Positions 17,560 to 27,237 of a stretch of 64,000 nt of DNA are shown here, in pieces. Source of the DNA: Halomonas alkaliantarctica (GTDB lineage: Bacteria > Pseudomonadota > Gammaproteobacteria > Pseudomonadales > Halomonadaceae); assembly GCF_029854215.1 (NCBI RefSeq), contig NZ_CP122961.1, forward strand, positions 186,001 to 250,000, read 5' to 3'. The notes under the pieces were generated by a model. It was not told the DNA's origin and did not search any database. It saw only the letters and a list, made by a program, of their open reading frames with translations. A program made the position numbers and the translations under genes. Position 1 is the first letter of the stretch; each line of letters opens with the position of its first letter.

Positions 17560-18948
17560 ATGTCAGAACCCCAACCCCCTGGTTCATTGCGAGAACTGAT
17601 TGAGCAATTTATTCACCAGCGCTTTGCGACCAAAACAGAGAAAATGGCGTCAGATGACCCCGCCTATATCAAATTGCAGGAACAGTTCGTGCCACAGACG
17701 TGGTTGGCCGATGCTGCTCGGCGCGTCAGTCAGCTTCAAGTCGTAACCCACTCCCTCAAAGCGATCCACCCAGATGCCAAGGGCACCAATCTATATGTGG
17801 AGCCCCGGTCGCTCGAACAGGGCGATCTAGTGGGTAGCCATTGCCTGCCTGATGACTTCCAAGGCGACGTTGTCGGCAATGCAGCTGCCCTTGATGTCTA
17901 CAAGTTCCTCAAGCTCGAATGGCAAGAGCGTTCACTACTGGAGCTGGCGCTTGAAAATGACGATACGTTAGTCGGCGCCCTCAGCAAAGAGCGTGAAGAA
18001 GCGCAAGCGTGGGCTCAGGCCTTTGCCAACATTGTTGAGCCAAAGGGAACGCCTAGCTCGCATGCGCGAGGCAAGCAGGTGTACTGGCTGGTTAACGACG
18101 ATCCTACTGATAATGCCAGCTATCATCTATTAGCTCCGCTTTATGCCACCGCCTTGACTAACCCGTTTCATGCGCGGCTTAGCGAAGCCCGTTTTGGCGA
18201 ACACGCCAAGGCGGGGCGTAAGGCGCGCCGCGATAACGCCGCGTTTGAGGGTGGCTACAGCGACTATCTCAACCTGGCCGTGCAGAAGCTCGGCGGTACC
18301 AAGCCGCAAAATATCTCTCAGCTCAATAGTGAGCGGGGCGGGCAGAACTATTTACTCGCTTCGCTGCCACCGAACTGGATTTCCCGTGATGTAACCCCTC
18401 CGCTTCGTACGGAGTCGGTGCTACCTCGCTTTGGCCGGCGAGCGCCGGTTCGCCAACTGATCAATGATTTGGTCAATTGGATCAAACAGAATATGAAAGA
18501 GGATGAACGCCGAGCCCAGTCCGGAAAAGCGCCACGAAAGACGTATCAGGATCGGGATTTACATGACGACCTGACGGCAATGTTATCCGATGAGCTTTTG
18601 ATGTTTACGTATGAGCTTCACCGTTTAACACCTGGCTGGTCAAAAGACAGTGAGTGCCGATTGGTGACTGCTGAATGCTATTGGCTCGACCCAGGACGAA
18701 GCGAGCTGGATTCTGATTTTGCAACCGCACGACGGCGATCTGATTGGCATGAAGACATTTCTCATCGAGTAGCGGGTTGGCTAAAAAACACGCTTACCAA
18801 GCGTATGAAGATCAGCCTGGATGATCCAGTACACGACTTTTGGGCAGCCCAGGTTGAGCTTGTGTTACGCAATTTCCGCCGACAGCTAGAAGACTTGGAA
18901 GACGCCTTGCGTGACGATGACGAAAGCCTTCAAGGAGAGCTTGCATGA
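17560..18948 (+). CDS. csy1: Type I-F Cascade subunit Csy1 (Cas8f1)
   Basis: Csy1 is the large subunit of the I-F surveillance complex; with Csy2 it forms the tail that recognises the CC PAM. The 462-residue product starts SLRELIEQFIHQRFATKTEKM and has the Csy1 segment THSLKAIHPDAKGTNLYVEP, then YWLVNDDPTDNASYHLLAPLYATALT and LGGTKPQNISQLNSERGG, typical of this family. The start is the ATG at 17560 with a weak GGCAGAG ribosome site. A structured 439-bp gap holding the mini-CRISPR separates it from cas2-3. The stop overlaps csy2 as ATGA. Confidence 0.95.
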   Translation: MSEPQPPGSLRELIEQFIHQRFATKTEKMASDDPAYIKLQEQFVPQTWLADAARRVSQLQVVTHSLKAIHPDAKGTNLYVEPRSLEQGDLVGSHCLPDDFQGDVVGNAAALDVYKFLKLEWQERSLLELALENDDTLVGALSKEREEAQAWAQAFANIVEPKGTPSSHARGKQVYWLVNDDPTDNASYHLLAPLYATALTNPFHARLSEARFGEHAKAGRKARRDNAAFEGGYSDYLNLAVQKLGGTKPQNISQLNSERGGQNYLLASLPPNWISRDVTPPLRTESVLPRFGRRAPVRQLINDLVNWIKQNMKEDERRAQSGKAPRKTYQDRDLHDDLTAMLSDELLMFTYELHRLTPGWSKDSECRLVTAECYWLDPGRSELDSDFATARRRSDWHEDISHRVAGWLKNTLTKRMKISLDDPVHDFWAAQVELVLRNFRRQLEDLEDALRDDDESLQGELA

Positions 18949-19928
18949 TCAATCATCTCCTTGTGTTGCCCCGGCTGCGTATCCAGAACGCCAATGCTAT
19001 CTCCAGCCCGATGACCTGGGGATTTCCTGCCATGAGCGCTTTTGTAGGTGTTCAGCAAGTGCTGGAGCGAAACCTGCCCGATGACATCAAACTGGTATTT
19101 AACGAGATTGGCGTGGTGTGTCATCACATAGAGCCACAAGTAACCGAGGGCGGTTTTATCAAGGCGTTTCACCTGACGCGTAACCCCGTCGACAAGAGTG
19201 GTGGCACGGCCGCCATCGTCGAGGAAGGACGCTCGCATCTGGAGGTCACCCTGTTAATTGGCGTGGAGTCGGAAGGCGACGATCTCAGCAGCGCCGAGCG
19301 CCGTCGTGCCATTGCCCAAACGTTATTCGATCAAGTGCAAGGGATGCGTATTGCGGGTGGTAGCGTCATGCCAGCGTTCGATACTCAACAACGCAATCGC
19401 CCTGAACTGATTAGCTTTAGTGCCACTGAATCGGAGAGGGTGAAACAGTGGCGACGCCTCAAACGTCGTTTATTACCGGGGTTTGCGCTGGTGTTGCGTG
19501 ATGACCTGCTTGCCGAGCATACCGCCACGCTTAAAGCGCAAGACGAAAGTGCCACCACCCTGGACGCCTGGCTTGATCTTTCCCGGCTTAACCATGAATG
19601 CCTCGTTGAGCAAGTGGAAGACGAAAAAGATGGAAAGGAGAAAGAGGTCGTGCAGTGGAATGTACGCCGACCCTATCGCGGCTGGCTGGTGCCTATTCCG
19701 GTTGGCTACGGCGCTATCTCCGATCAGTACGACCCCGGTGAAGTAGCCAATGCCCGCGATCCTAGCGTTCCATTTCGGTTCGTGGAAAGCCTTTACTCCA
19801 TCGGCGAATGGGTTAGCCCGCACCGCTTTCAAAAGCCCGACGATCTGATGTGGTTCGTGGAGAACGACCTGGGTCGCGGTATCTATCGTCTACAAAACGA
19901 CTACGCCAACACTGTTACACAAGACTAA
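18945..19928 (+). CDS. csy2: Type I-F Cascade subunit Csy2 (Cas5f1)
   Basis: The 327-residue Csy2 holds the 5' handle of the crRNA and pairs with Csy1. Family features are the start LLVLPRLRIQNANAISSPMTWGFPAMSAFVG, the EIGVVCHHIEPQV segment, RRPYRGWLVPIPVGYGAI and FVESLYSIGEWVSPHRF near the C-terminus. The start overlaps csy1 by four bases. Csy2 must contact the CTCAGAAA handle of array crRNAs and, if it is made, the CTTAGAAA handle of the mini-CRISPR RNA. Confidence 0.95.
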   Translation: MINHLLVLPRLRIQNANAISSPMTWGFPAMSAFVGVQQVLERNLPDDIKLVFNEIGVVCHHIEPQVTEGGFIKAFHLTRNPVDKSGGTAAIVEEGRSHLEVTLLIGVESEGDDLSSAERRRAIAQTLFDQVQGMRIAGGSVMPAFDTQQRNRPELISFSATESERVKQWRRLKRRLLPGFALVLRDDLLAEHTATLKAQDESATTLDAWLDLSRLNHECLVEQVEDEKDGKEKEVVQWNVRRPYRGWLVPIPVGYGAISDQYDPGEVANARDPSVPFRFVESLYSIGEWVSPHRFQKPDDLMWFVENDLGRGIYRLQNDYANTVTQD

Positions 19929-19946
19929 TCATTAAGGGGAAACGAC

Positions 19947-21002
19947 ATGGCCAAGAATGACACGCTTAAAACTGCATCCGTTCTCGCTTTTGAACGTAAA
20001 CTCGATCCGTCTGATGCGCTGTTTCGTGCTGGCAATTGGGAAGACCGCGCTCAGGTTACACAATGGGCTTTTATTCCAGTTCGCGAAAAATCAGTACGGG
20101 GTACCATCTCCAATCGACTTAAAGCGAAAGATCAAGACCCGCTAAAGCTCGACGCCGCCATCGAAAATCCCAACCTGCAAACCGTCGATGTGGCTACTTT
20201 GCCCCACGAAGCCGATACCCTAGCGGTTCGCTTCACGCTGCGGGTTTTGGCGGGAGCCGGTACGCCTTCCGCCTGTAACGATGCCGAATACCAGAAAAAG
20301 CTGGCACAGACAGTATCGGGATATGTTAACGAACACGGTTTCGATGAGTTGGCCCATCGCTACGCCTGTAACCTCGCCAATGGTCGCTTCCTCTGGCGTA
20401 ATCGCATCGGTGCCGAGGAGGTTGAAGTCGTCGTCAGCCAGATGAAAGAGGGGCAGCCTGAAAAGACATGGACTTTCAATGCGCTTGAACAGTCTACTCG
20501 TGACTTTACCGGTGACGCTCAGACCCGTGAGCTAGGGGGGACCATTGCCCAGGCGTTGGCAGGCAAGCAGTATCTCCTGCTTGACGTCGTCGCTTTCGCC
20601 CGCATTGGTGCTGGCCAGGAAGTGTTCCCCTCGCAGGAGCTGATCCTTGACCGCTCTCGTGGCGACAAGAGCAAGACGCTCTACAGTATCGGTGACGGTG
20701 ATGACAAAAAGGCTGCCATCCATTCTCAGAAACTTGGTAATGCCCTGCGCACCATTGATACCTGGTATCCGGTGCCGGAAGACAGTAACGGCCTGGGGCC
20801 CATCGCCATCGAACCTTATGGCTCGGTCACGACCCAAGGTACTGCTTACCGTCAGCCCAATCCTGGCAAAGGAAAAGAGAAATTAGATTTCTACAACCTG
20901 CTGGATAACTGGCTGCTGAAAGATCAAATTCCACCCGTAGATCAGCAGCACTTTGTCATGGCAACCCTGATTCGCGGTGGCGTCTTCGGCGATGCGGGGT
21001 AA
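19947..21002 (+). CDS. csy3: Type I-F Cascade backbone subunit Csy3 (Cas7f1)
   Basis: Csy3 polymerises, normally as six copies, along the crRNA spacer to form the backbone. The 351-residue protein has the expected [19 protein letters not shown] start, VRGTISNR, a stretch [17 protein letters not shown], the [20 protein letters not shown] segment, and [13 protein letters not shown] with a C-terminal [20 protein letters not shown] lies eight bases before the ATG. It follows csy2 by 18 bp and precedes csy4 by 3 bp. Confidence 0.96.
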   Translation: MAKNDTLKTASVLAFERKLDPSDALFRAGNWEDRAQVTQWAFIPVREKSVRGTISNRLKAKDQDPLKLDAAIENPNLQTVDVATLPHEADTLAVRFTLRVLAGAGTPSACNDAEYQKKLAQTVSGYVNEHGFDELAHRYACNLANGRFLWRNRIGAEEVEVVVSQMKEGQPEKTWTFNALEQSTRDFTGDAQTRELGGTIAQALAGKQYLLLDVVAFARIGAGQEVFPSQELILDRSRGDKSKTLYSIGDGDDKKAAIHSQKLGNALRTIDTWYPVPEDSNGLGPIAIEPYGSVTTQGTAYRQPNPGKGKEKLDFYNLLDNWLLKDQIPPVDQQHFVMATLIRGGVFGDAG

Positions 21003-21005
21003 GCC

Positions 21006-21575
21006 ATGGATCATTATATTGATATTCGACTTAGGCCCGACCCTGACTTTGCCCCGGCGATGCTGATGGGCGCGCTTTATAACAAACTGCATCGGGCGCT
21101 TTTCGACTTACAGGCAACGGATCTAGGCGTTAGCTTCCCAGCCCATAAACACGGTGTCCGCGCTCGCACGTTAGGCGATCACCTGCGTTTGCATGGCACT
21201 CAGGGACGGCTGGAGCAATTGATGGGCGCTGACTGGCTTACCGGTATGCGCGATCACACGCAAGTCAGCGAGCTGCTTGCGGTACCTGACAACGCTCAGC
21301 ACATCAACGTGGCGCGCAAGCAGTTCAATACTGGAAGTCCAAGCCGTGCCAAACGCTATGCCAAGAGGCATGACATTTCGGAAGGCGAAGCGCAGCAGAT
21401 TTATGCCAATCTAGCGGCACGGCGAATTGAGCTGCCGTTTGTGCAGATCAATAGCCGTTCCACCCAGCAGCGCTTTAGCCTGTTTATTGAACACGGCATG
21501 TCTCAGGAAAAACTGGTGGCTGGTTCATTTAATCACTATGGCTTAAGCCCTGACGCCACAGTGCCTTGGTTTTGA
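21006..21575 (+). CDS. csy4: crRNA-processing endoribonuclease Csy4 (Cas6f)
   Basis: Cas6f cuts pre-crRNA at the base of each repeat hairpin and stays bound to it. The 189-residue product has the catalytic histidine at position 29 (NKLHRAL), as in Pseudomonas Csy4, an Arg-rich helix (PSRAKRYAKRHDISE) for the RNA groove, the INSRSTQQRFSLFIEHG segment with active-site serines, and the C-terminal GLSPDATVPWF signature. Its predicted substrates are the 57 array repeats and both hairpins of the antisense mini-CRISPR, one of which has an identical stem-loop. Confidence 0.97.
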   Translation: MDHYIDIRLRPDPDFAPAMLMGALYNKLHRALFDLQATDLGVSFPAHKHGVRARTLGDHLRLHGTQGRLEQLMGADWLTGMRDHTQVSELLAVPDNAQHINVARKQFNTGSPSRAKRYAKRHDISEGEAQQIYANLAARRIELPFVQINSRSTQQRFSLFIEHGMSQEKLVAGSFNHYGLSPDATVPWF

Positions 21576-21608
21576 CCCTTTTTTCTAGCATGAAAATAGA
21601 CGGCCAAT

Positions 21609-21688
21609 AATCAATCACTTAGCGGTATCGCTCGAAAAAGGGTGATGCCGCTTTTTTCGACTAAAGCTCTTTAACAATCAGCATGTTA
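21609..21688 (+). promoter_or_regulatory. CRISPR leader with IHF-like sites and array promoter
   Basis: AATCAATCACTTA (21609-21621) is a full match to the IHF consensus WATCAANNNNTTR, and AATCAGCATGTTA (21676-21688) differs at one base. I-F spacer integration by Cas1-Cas2-3 is known to depend on IHF bending the leader. A possible array promoter is TTAACA (21671-21676), 17 bp, GATAAG (21694-21699), which would start transcription at the first repeat. Confidence 0.6.
21622..21657 (+). terminator. Terminator of the csy operon inside the leader
   Basis: GCGGTATC and GATGCCGC pair (one G-T) around a 14-nt loop and are followed by TTTTTT. It lies 46 bp after csy4 and between the two IHF-like sites, separating csy transcription from that of the array. 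Confidence 0.7.
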
Positions 21689-21704
21689 ATTTTGATAAGC
21701 TCTA

Positions 21705-24700
21705 GTTAGCTGCCGCCCAGGCAGCTCAGAAAAGCCGATGCAATGCCCCTCGCATTAACTGAAAGTTAGCTGCCGCCCAGGCAGCTCAGAAACAGAATCG
21801 ATCCCACGCCCGTTATCCCAGCCTGTTAGCTGCCGCCCAGGCAGCTCAGAAACGATGATCACATCGTTAAAGTCACCGAAGTAGGTTAGCTGCCGCCCAG
21901 GCAGCTCAGAAATTGGCGGTCTGGGCGTTGACGATCTGCAGGGCGTTAGCTGCCGCCCAGGCAGCTCAGAAAATCACATCACGGGCAGCGCTTAGCTGGT
22001 CGCTGTTAGCTGCCGCCCAGGCAGCTCAGAAACTCGCTTGTGCCGTAAATCGACGCCAGTGCGGGTTAGCTGCCGCCCAGGCAGCTCAGAAAAAGCTGCT
22101 GCAGGCATTGGTAGAGGCCGCGAAGTTAGCTGCCGCCCAGGCAGCTCAGAAATTACGCGGCAAACGGTTCCGGATGATTATCGAGTTAGCTGCCGCCCAG
22201 GCAGCTCAGAAATGAAGGCTTTGAACGCTATTCTGAAACTCTTCGTTAGCTGCCGCCCAGGCAGCTCAGAAAATTTTGTTGGGATATTGGCTTGCGATTA
22301 CTTGGTTAGCTGCCGCCCAGGCAGCTCAGAAAATTGGCGCGACCTCGTCAGGGCTGATCGTGGCGTTAGCTGCCGCCCAGGCAGCTCAGAAATCGTGGCG
22401 GACGAAGATAGTCTGACGGGGAGCGTTAGCTGCCGCCCAGGCAGCTCAGAAAAACGCCACGTCAAATGGCTGACTTGGGAACGGGTTAGCTGCCGCCCAG
22501 GCAGCTCAGAAACTAAGGAACGCTACGCTTTAGCATTGAAAAGCGTTAGCTGCCGCCCAGGCAGCTCAGAAAATGATGCAATGGGGTCGAAAAGCTCCAA
22601 GATTGTTAGCTGCCGCCCAGGCAGCTCAGAAATGGTAGGCGTGAACCCCAGCAGCTTTAGAAAGGTTAGCTGCCGCCCAGGCAGCTCAGAAATGTCAGTG
22701 ATTGTCACGCTAATAGCGTTGTCAGTTAGCTGCCGCCCAGGCAGCTCAGAAAGACTGTGATTACGACTACGGTGAGCCGATGGAGTTAGCTGCCGCCCAG
22801 GCAGCTCAGAAAATCATGGCCATGATCTTTTGCACCATCAGCTCGTTAGCTGCCGCCCAGGCAGCTCAGAAATGCAGGCGGTTTTTTTGTGCCTGCTGTA
22901 AAGGGTTAGCTGCCGCCCAGGCAGCTCAGAAAAGACAGCGAATGACCGATAATCGGCTGCCTTTGTTAGCTGCCGCCCAGGCAGCTCAGAAATGGTAATC
23001 AAACGTGCCGGCGTCGATCGATGAGTTAGCTGCCGCCCAGGCAGCTCAGAAAAGCAGGCGACCGCTCTGTTTATCGTGGTAGGAGTTAGCTGCCGCCCAG
23101 GCAGCTCAGAAAGCCATTCCCTGCGGCTTTTTTTATTCGAGGCAGTTAGCTGCCGCCCAGGCAGCTCAGAAACACTTGCGCTGGAGGTTCACGGCCAGCG
23201 CCAGGTTAGCTGCCGCCCAGGCAGCTCAGAAAGTGGATTCGTGAGCTGCCTCAAGCGCCACGGCGTTAGCTGCCGCCCAGGCAGCTCAGAAAGCAACAGC
23301 GACGACTTCACGACCACCGATACAGTTAGCTGCCGCCCAGGCAGCTCAGAAATCGCCTGGAGCATCGCAACATCCGCATCATTGGTTAGCTGCCGCCCAG
23401 GCAGCTCAGAAAGTCGACGCTTATGTCATAACCAACGGCGTTAAGTTAGCTGCCGCCCAGGCAGCTCAGAAAAAACGGGTTAACGACAGTTGCCGCCCGG
23501 TCGCGTTAGCTGCCGCCCAGGCAGCTCAGAAAGTGGTCACTACGCTGGTATGCCCCATCTGTTTGTTAGCTGCCGCCCAGGCAGCTCAGAAAAAGCTGCA
23601 ACAGCTATGTGAAAGCAGCACTTAGTTAGCTGCCGCCCAGGCAGCTCAGAAATGTGTAATTCGTGATCCATCGAAGTAGCGGCTGTTAGCTGCCGCCCAG
23701 GCAGCTCAGAAAATAAGCGAAGGCAATCAGCTCGACGCCCTGGTGTTAGCTGCCGCCCAGGCAGCTCAGAAACAGCTCATACGCGACATACAGCATCATG
23801 GGACGTTAGCTGCCGCCCAGGCAGCTCAGAAAGGCCGCGCCTGCGTGAAGCGATTGCACATAGCGTTAGCTGCCGCCCAGGCAGCTCAGAAAAGCAACTT
23901 CCAGTAATCCCAATTCGATATCAAGTTAGCTGCCGCCCAGGCAGCTCAGAAAGGGATGACGCCGCCGTCTTCGTCGGATTCGTAGTTAGCTGCCGCCCAG
24001 GCAGCTCAGAAAAATTCGCTCTTGTAGTCTGGGGCGGGGGCTGTGTTAGCTGCCGCCCAGGCAGCTCAGAAATATGGAGGCTAGCGAATGAAAGACATGA
24101 CCGCATTAGCTGCCGCCCAGGCAGCTCAGAAAAACATGAACGCATCTGGCGATGTGGCACCGCTGTTAGCTGCCGCCCAGGCAGCTCAGAAATGAAATGC
24201 GCTGTTCGAGTTCTGCTGTATTGCGTTAGCTGCCGCCCAGGCAGCTCAGAAAATTAAACGAACTCCTTACCGTTGCGTGTCTTGGTTAGCTGCCGCCCAG
24301 GCAGCTCAGAAAACGAGCGAACCTTCACCAGTAAACGACCCGGTGTTAGCTGCCGCCCAGGCAGCTCAGAAAGCCACCAACATCGCAATAGGCGGCAGCG
24401 ATGAGTTAGCTGCCGCCCAGGCAGCTCAGAAAGCTTCGGTGTCGCGGATGCGCAGCATTAACTCGTTAGCTGCCGCCCAGGCAGCTCAGAAATGCATGCC
24501 GATCATTGCTTTCTTGCCATTGACGTTAGCTGCCGCCCAGGCAGCTCAGAAATTGGAGGTTGAGCGCAGCGTGTTAGGCGCTTCGTTAGCTGCCGCCCAG
24601 GCAGCTCAGAAACAATAAATACGGACGAATTGAGCTAGGTCTGGGTTAGCTGCCGCCCAGGCAGCTCAGAAAATGCCCCAGGCAGCAACGATTGACGGAT

Positions 24701-25092
24701 ACTCGTTAGCTGCCGCCCAGGCAGCTCAGAAATCACCTAGATTGGCGAAGTGCCGCGACTGAATGTTAGCTGCCGCCCAGGCAGCTCAGAAAACGACACC
24801 CGCCAGTTCTCGCTAACGCTGTTAGTTAGCTGCCGCCCAGGCAGCTCAGAAATGTGTGCTGGGAAGTATTAAAGGATCGACCAGGTTAGCTGCCGCCCAG
24901 GCAGCTCAGAAATCGGTGGGTATCCGGCAAGCCTCAACGACCTGGTTAGCTGCCGCCCAGGCAGCTCAGAAATACATCGACAACCAGGTGACCAGTTACG
25001 AAGCGTTAGCTGCCGCCCAGGCAGCTCAGAAATCTCATAGAATTAGGCGCGCCGCCTCGGCAACGTTAGCTGCCGCCCAGGCAGCTCAGAAT
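21705..25092 (+). CRISPR. Type I-F CRISPR array, 57 repeats and 56 spacers
   Basis: A 28-bp repeat recurs with an exact 60-bp period, so every spacer is 32 bp. The repeat consists of GTTAG, the stem-loop CTGCC-GCCCA-GGCAG and the tail CTCAGAAA, the I-F plan. The first repeat starts at 21705 and the last at 25065. Only two variants were seen: repeat 41 (24105) begins with A, and the last repeat ends in T, marking the old, leader-distal end. The leader is at the left, after csy4. Spacers look non-repetitive; one (from 24073) carries a ribosome site and ATG as in a phage gene start. Confidence 0.99.
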
Positions 25093-25097
25093 AGGTT

Positions 25098-25122
25098 TAG
25101 GAGTTCGAGTCTCTCCATCCTC
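25098..25122 (+). other. tRNA 3'-end-like fragment beside the array
   Basis: GGAGTTCGAGTCTCTCCATC reads like a T-arm (TTCGAGT loop) plus the 3' acceptor strand of a tRNA, but no 5' half, D-arm or anticodon arm is present on the left, where the array lies. It could be an attachment-site remnant left by recombination next to a tRNA gene. The T-stem is imperfect, so this may also be chance. Confidence 0.25.
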
Positions 25123-25183
25123 ACTGTGTAAGGTATGTGTCTTGGCATCACTGCGCTTGTACCGCTTGGTAGTTCAACTGCAC

Positions 25184-25209
25184 AAAAAAGCCACCGCGTT
25201 TGGGTGGCT
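25184..25209 (-). terminator. Terminator of the 25241 gene
   Basis: On the minus strand AGCCACC and GGTGGCT pair around a 7-nt loop and are followed by TTTTT. It ends transcription of the leftward hypothetical gene before it reaches the CRISPR array. Confidence 0.8.
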
Positions 25210-25240
25210 GTGACTACTGAGTTTCGATCAAGGCGAGGTT

Positions 25241-25546
25241 TCAATCTTCTTGCGGCGGTGCTTCTAGGGCGCGTTTGTCGTCGGGTACTCTGACGATATG
25301 GCCGACTTCCAGCGTGTTATGGCTTTGGTGGCGGCCGCCTTTGGTATCAATGATCGCGGCGACTTCGCCAATACTGACCGCGTCGTCTTCGCGGTAGGCT
25401 TCTACTTTGACGCGCACCGTGACGCCTTGGTAGCGAGCGGAAATAATGTCGCCTGGGTCGGGTTGGCTGCTTTGATCCGGGTGCTTTTTAAAGTACTGCA
25501 TAACACTGGCGCTGCCGGGTTCGTCCCATTCGATATGCTGATGCAT
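25241..25546 (-). CDS. Conserved-looking small hypothetical protein
   Basis: The 101-residue acidic product has a beta-rich middle (DIISARYQGVTVRVKVEAYREDDAVSIGEVAAIID) and no signal or membrane segment. I do not recognise the family. GGGAAG lies before the ATG and a clean terminator follows the gene, which supports it as a real single-gene unit. It is not obviously linked to the CRISPR locus. Confidence 0.65.
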   Translation of the reverse strand: MHQHIEWDEPGSASVMQYFKKHPDQSSQPDPGDIISARYQGVTVRVKVEAYREDDAVSIGEVAAIIDTKGGRHQSHNTLEVGHIVRVPDDKRALEAPPQED

Positions 25547-25782
25547 CGCTGTCTTCCCTGTCGAGTTGAGTGTCGTGATGAGTGTTGCTTCAGTGTAGTC
25601 CCTTCAACGGGGTTGTGTATGCTCTTCATCCTCCGCCCTGTTCGTCTCATCCTCTAGGCTGGCGCGCCATACCTGCCATGTATGAACGTCGGGGTAGAGG
25701 TCGATGCGCACATCATTTGTTCATCATAGCCTTACAAAAGAGCCCGTTAGCAAATCCATGCATCACGCCATTTGTGATCAGC

Positions 25783-26073
25783 ATGGCGTACTGGTTTGAC
25801 GTTGACCTGCCAGATTACCTGCTGTGGGTTGCACCGCTGGGGCGGCCCGCCTGAATGCAGTAAATGGCCCGACCGTTGTGGTGGGCGCTAATGGTGGCAC
25901 TGATTATCGCCGCCCATTGGCGTGTATGCGCTGGTGCTTATGGCGGTTGGTGTGGTGGGGCTTAATTAGCTCGCCAATACTACGACACTGGGTGCGATAT
26001 TGTTCGGCAAGCGATTGAAGGTCAGTTAGTAAGGGATGAGTTAGTAAAGGACGTGGTAGAGGAGAGTGGCTGA
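25783..26073 (+). pseudogene. Decayed small membrane protein gene
   Basis: Between two leftward genes there are coding-like pieces in shifting frames: MAYWFDVDLPDYLLWVAPLG (25783 on), MVALIIAAHW (25891 on), then IGVYALVLMAVGVVGLN ending at 25969, and YYDTGCDIVRQAIEGQLVRD... ending with TGA at 26071. Joined, they resemble a short protein with one or two membrane helices and a charged tail, broken by at least two frameshifts and stops. I do not recognise the parent family. The rest of 25547-25782 shows nothing clear. Confidence 0.4.
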
Positions 26074-26080
26074 AAGCGTA

Positions 26081-26704
26081 TTACGGGGGGGGCGTGAAAG
26101 TCGCATCGGATGCGTTAGGCAGCGAGAGGGCGTCTGGGTCATCTCCTTGGCGAAGCAGGTGCCCGTTGTAGTTTTTCAAGCGGGTGGGGCAGGCGTGTAA
26201 GCGCTGCAGAAAATCGTCAATCGCGCTGTCATCGTCCAGCTCAGGGTCAAACCCACCCAAACGCTCAAGCCAAGCTCGCCTAACGGCAATGTATGGCGGC
26301 AAAATTAAGACGCTTGCCAATAAGCGCCGTAGGATACGTTCCGGCAGCGATGGCCGGGTGAGGCCGATAATTAAGGCATCAAGAGTGTAAGTGTTGAGCT
26401 GTGGATAGAGCGAACCCCAAAGATTGGCCGGCAGCGGCTTTTTCTGCAGTGCAATGATAAGCCACTCTGCTTGGCTGGTAGATGCGGCTTTATTGAGGCG
26501 CACGCCCAGCGGACGCGCTGGGGTAATCAGCGAGTGAGTGTGGTAGCGCTGCTCTATAGCGCTCAGGCGTTCCTGTGCTTGAGTGGCCGTTACCAAAATG
26601 GGCAGCAAGTGATCGGCAACACCAGATTCACGTATCGATTTTAAGTGGCGTGGCAACATCTCACCCGTCACCATGGCATCAACAATAAAGCAAACCGATC
26701 CCAT
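26081..26704 (-). CDS. Glycosyltransferase-2-like protein of unknown role
   Basis: The 207-residue product lacks a signal peptide. The C-terminal half, IAVRRAWLERLGGFDPELDDDSAIDDFLQRLH, is the acceptor-side pattern of GT-A family 2 glycosyltransferases, but the N-terminal part is short and the usual DxD motif is not evident (MGSVCFIVDAMVTGEMLP...). It may be a degenerate or specialised member. It stands alone upstream of the glnA regulatory region, facing away from glnA. Confidence 0.6.
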   Translation of the reverse strand: MGSVCFIVDAMVTGEMLPRHLKSIRESGVADHLLPILVTATQAQERLSAIEQRYHTHSLITPARPLGVRLNKAASTSQAEWLIIALQKKPLPANLWGSLYPQLNTYTLDALIIGLTRPSLPERILRRLLASVLILPPYIAVRRAWLERLGGFDPELDDDSAIDDFLQRLHACPTRLKNYNGHLLRQGDDPDALSLPNASDATFTPPP

Positions 26705-26820
26705 TTGCCGACTCCAAGTGTGAGTAAACCTATCAAATTGTAATTTATTGTAGTATCTGGTTTATTTGGGTAGCAAGTAAAAAAGCTTGTGAGCTAAAAA
26801 AGAGTGCTCATTATATTTAA

Positions 26821-26868
26821 TGCACTATATTCGCGCATTAGCCGTTATTTTTGGTCTATTTTGGTGCG
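26821..26868. promoter_or_regulatory. Two NtrC-box-like sites upstream of glnA
   Basis: TGCACTATATTCGCGCA (26821-26837) differs at two positions from the NtrC dyad TGCAC-N5-TGGTGCA, and TGGTCTATTTTGGTGCG (26852-26868) at three. They lie about 160-200 bp upstream of the sigma-54 promoter, as enhancers do. The remainder of 26705-27237 is AT-rich and shows no convincing gene. Confidence 0.55.
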
Positions 26869-26997
26869 TTAATGGTTTTTTAGGAGGCGGCAGAAACCCA
26901 GTTTAGCCTTTATGCCTCATCAAGAGGCATCCTGACTTACTTTTTATCCAATATAAAACAATAGCTTGACGTTTTTTTATGCCATATTGGTGCAGAG

Positions 26998-27014
26998 TTG
27001 GCATGCTCTCTGCA
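26998..27014 (+). promoter_or_regulatory. Sigma-54 promoter of glnA
   Basis: TTGGCATGCTCTCTGCA has GG and GC separated by exactly ten bases (27000-27001 and 27012-27013), the -24/-12 pattern of sigma-54 promoters. Transcription would start near 27025, leaving about a 210-nt leader to glnA. Confidence 0.7.
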
Positions 27015-27237
27015 TTGTATTTGGCAGCGGCAAGCGGGCCGTAGGCATAAGCCTTGCGGCGTGCTAAAACGATAGCCGGTCTGAAATGCTCGCTGAGCGA
27101 TTTGTTATTAAATGTCAGGCAAACGTTGAGCGAACAAGAATGACAAACGTGCTGTTTAGCGCGTATTTTGTCGAACAACACTTTTATCGGTAGCTTACTG
27201 TCGTTAGCTTTAAGCCACGCTCATACCGGAGGACACT

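Noticed and set aside
23473..23504. Spacer with a repeat-like core TGCCGCCCGG
   Set aside because: Only ten bases resemble the repeat, spacing is regular, and no second hairpin arm is present; chance similarity is likely.
12817..25092. Tn7-like CRISPR-guided transposon (type I-F3)
   Set aside because: cas1 and cas2-3 are present, Csy1 and Csy2 are separate genes, and no tnsA, tnsB, tnsC or tniQ gene is in the window.
21913..25131. Several long open frames with LAAAQAAQK or VSCRPGSSE repeats on both strands
   Set aside because: They are translations of the CRISPR repeats and spacers; the 60-bp period keeps a frame open. No ribosome sites.
26903..27181. Leftward 92-codon frame in the glnA upstream region
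   Set aside because: It overlaps the sigma-54 promoter and leader of glnA, has no ribosome site and an odd residue composition.
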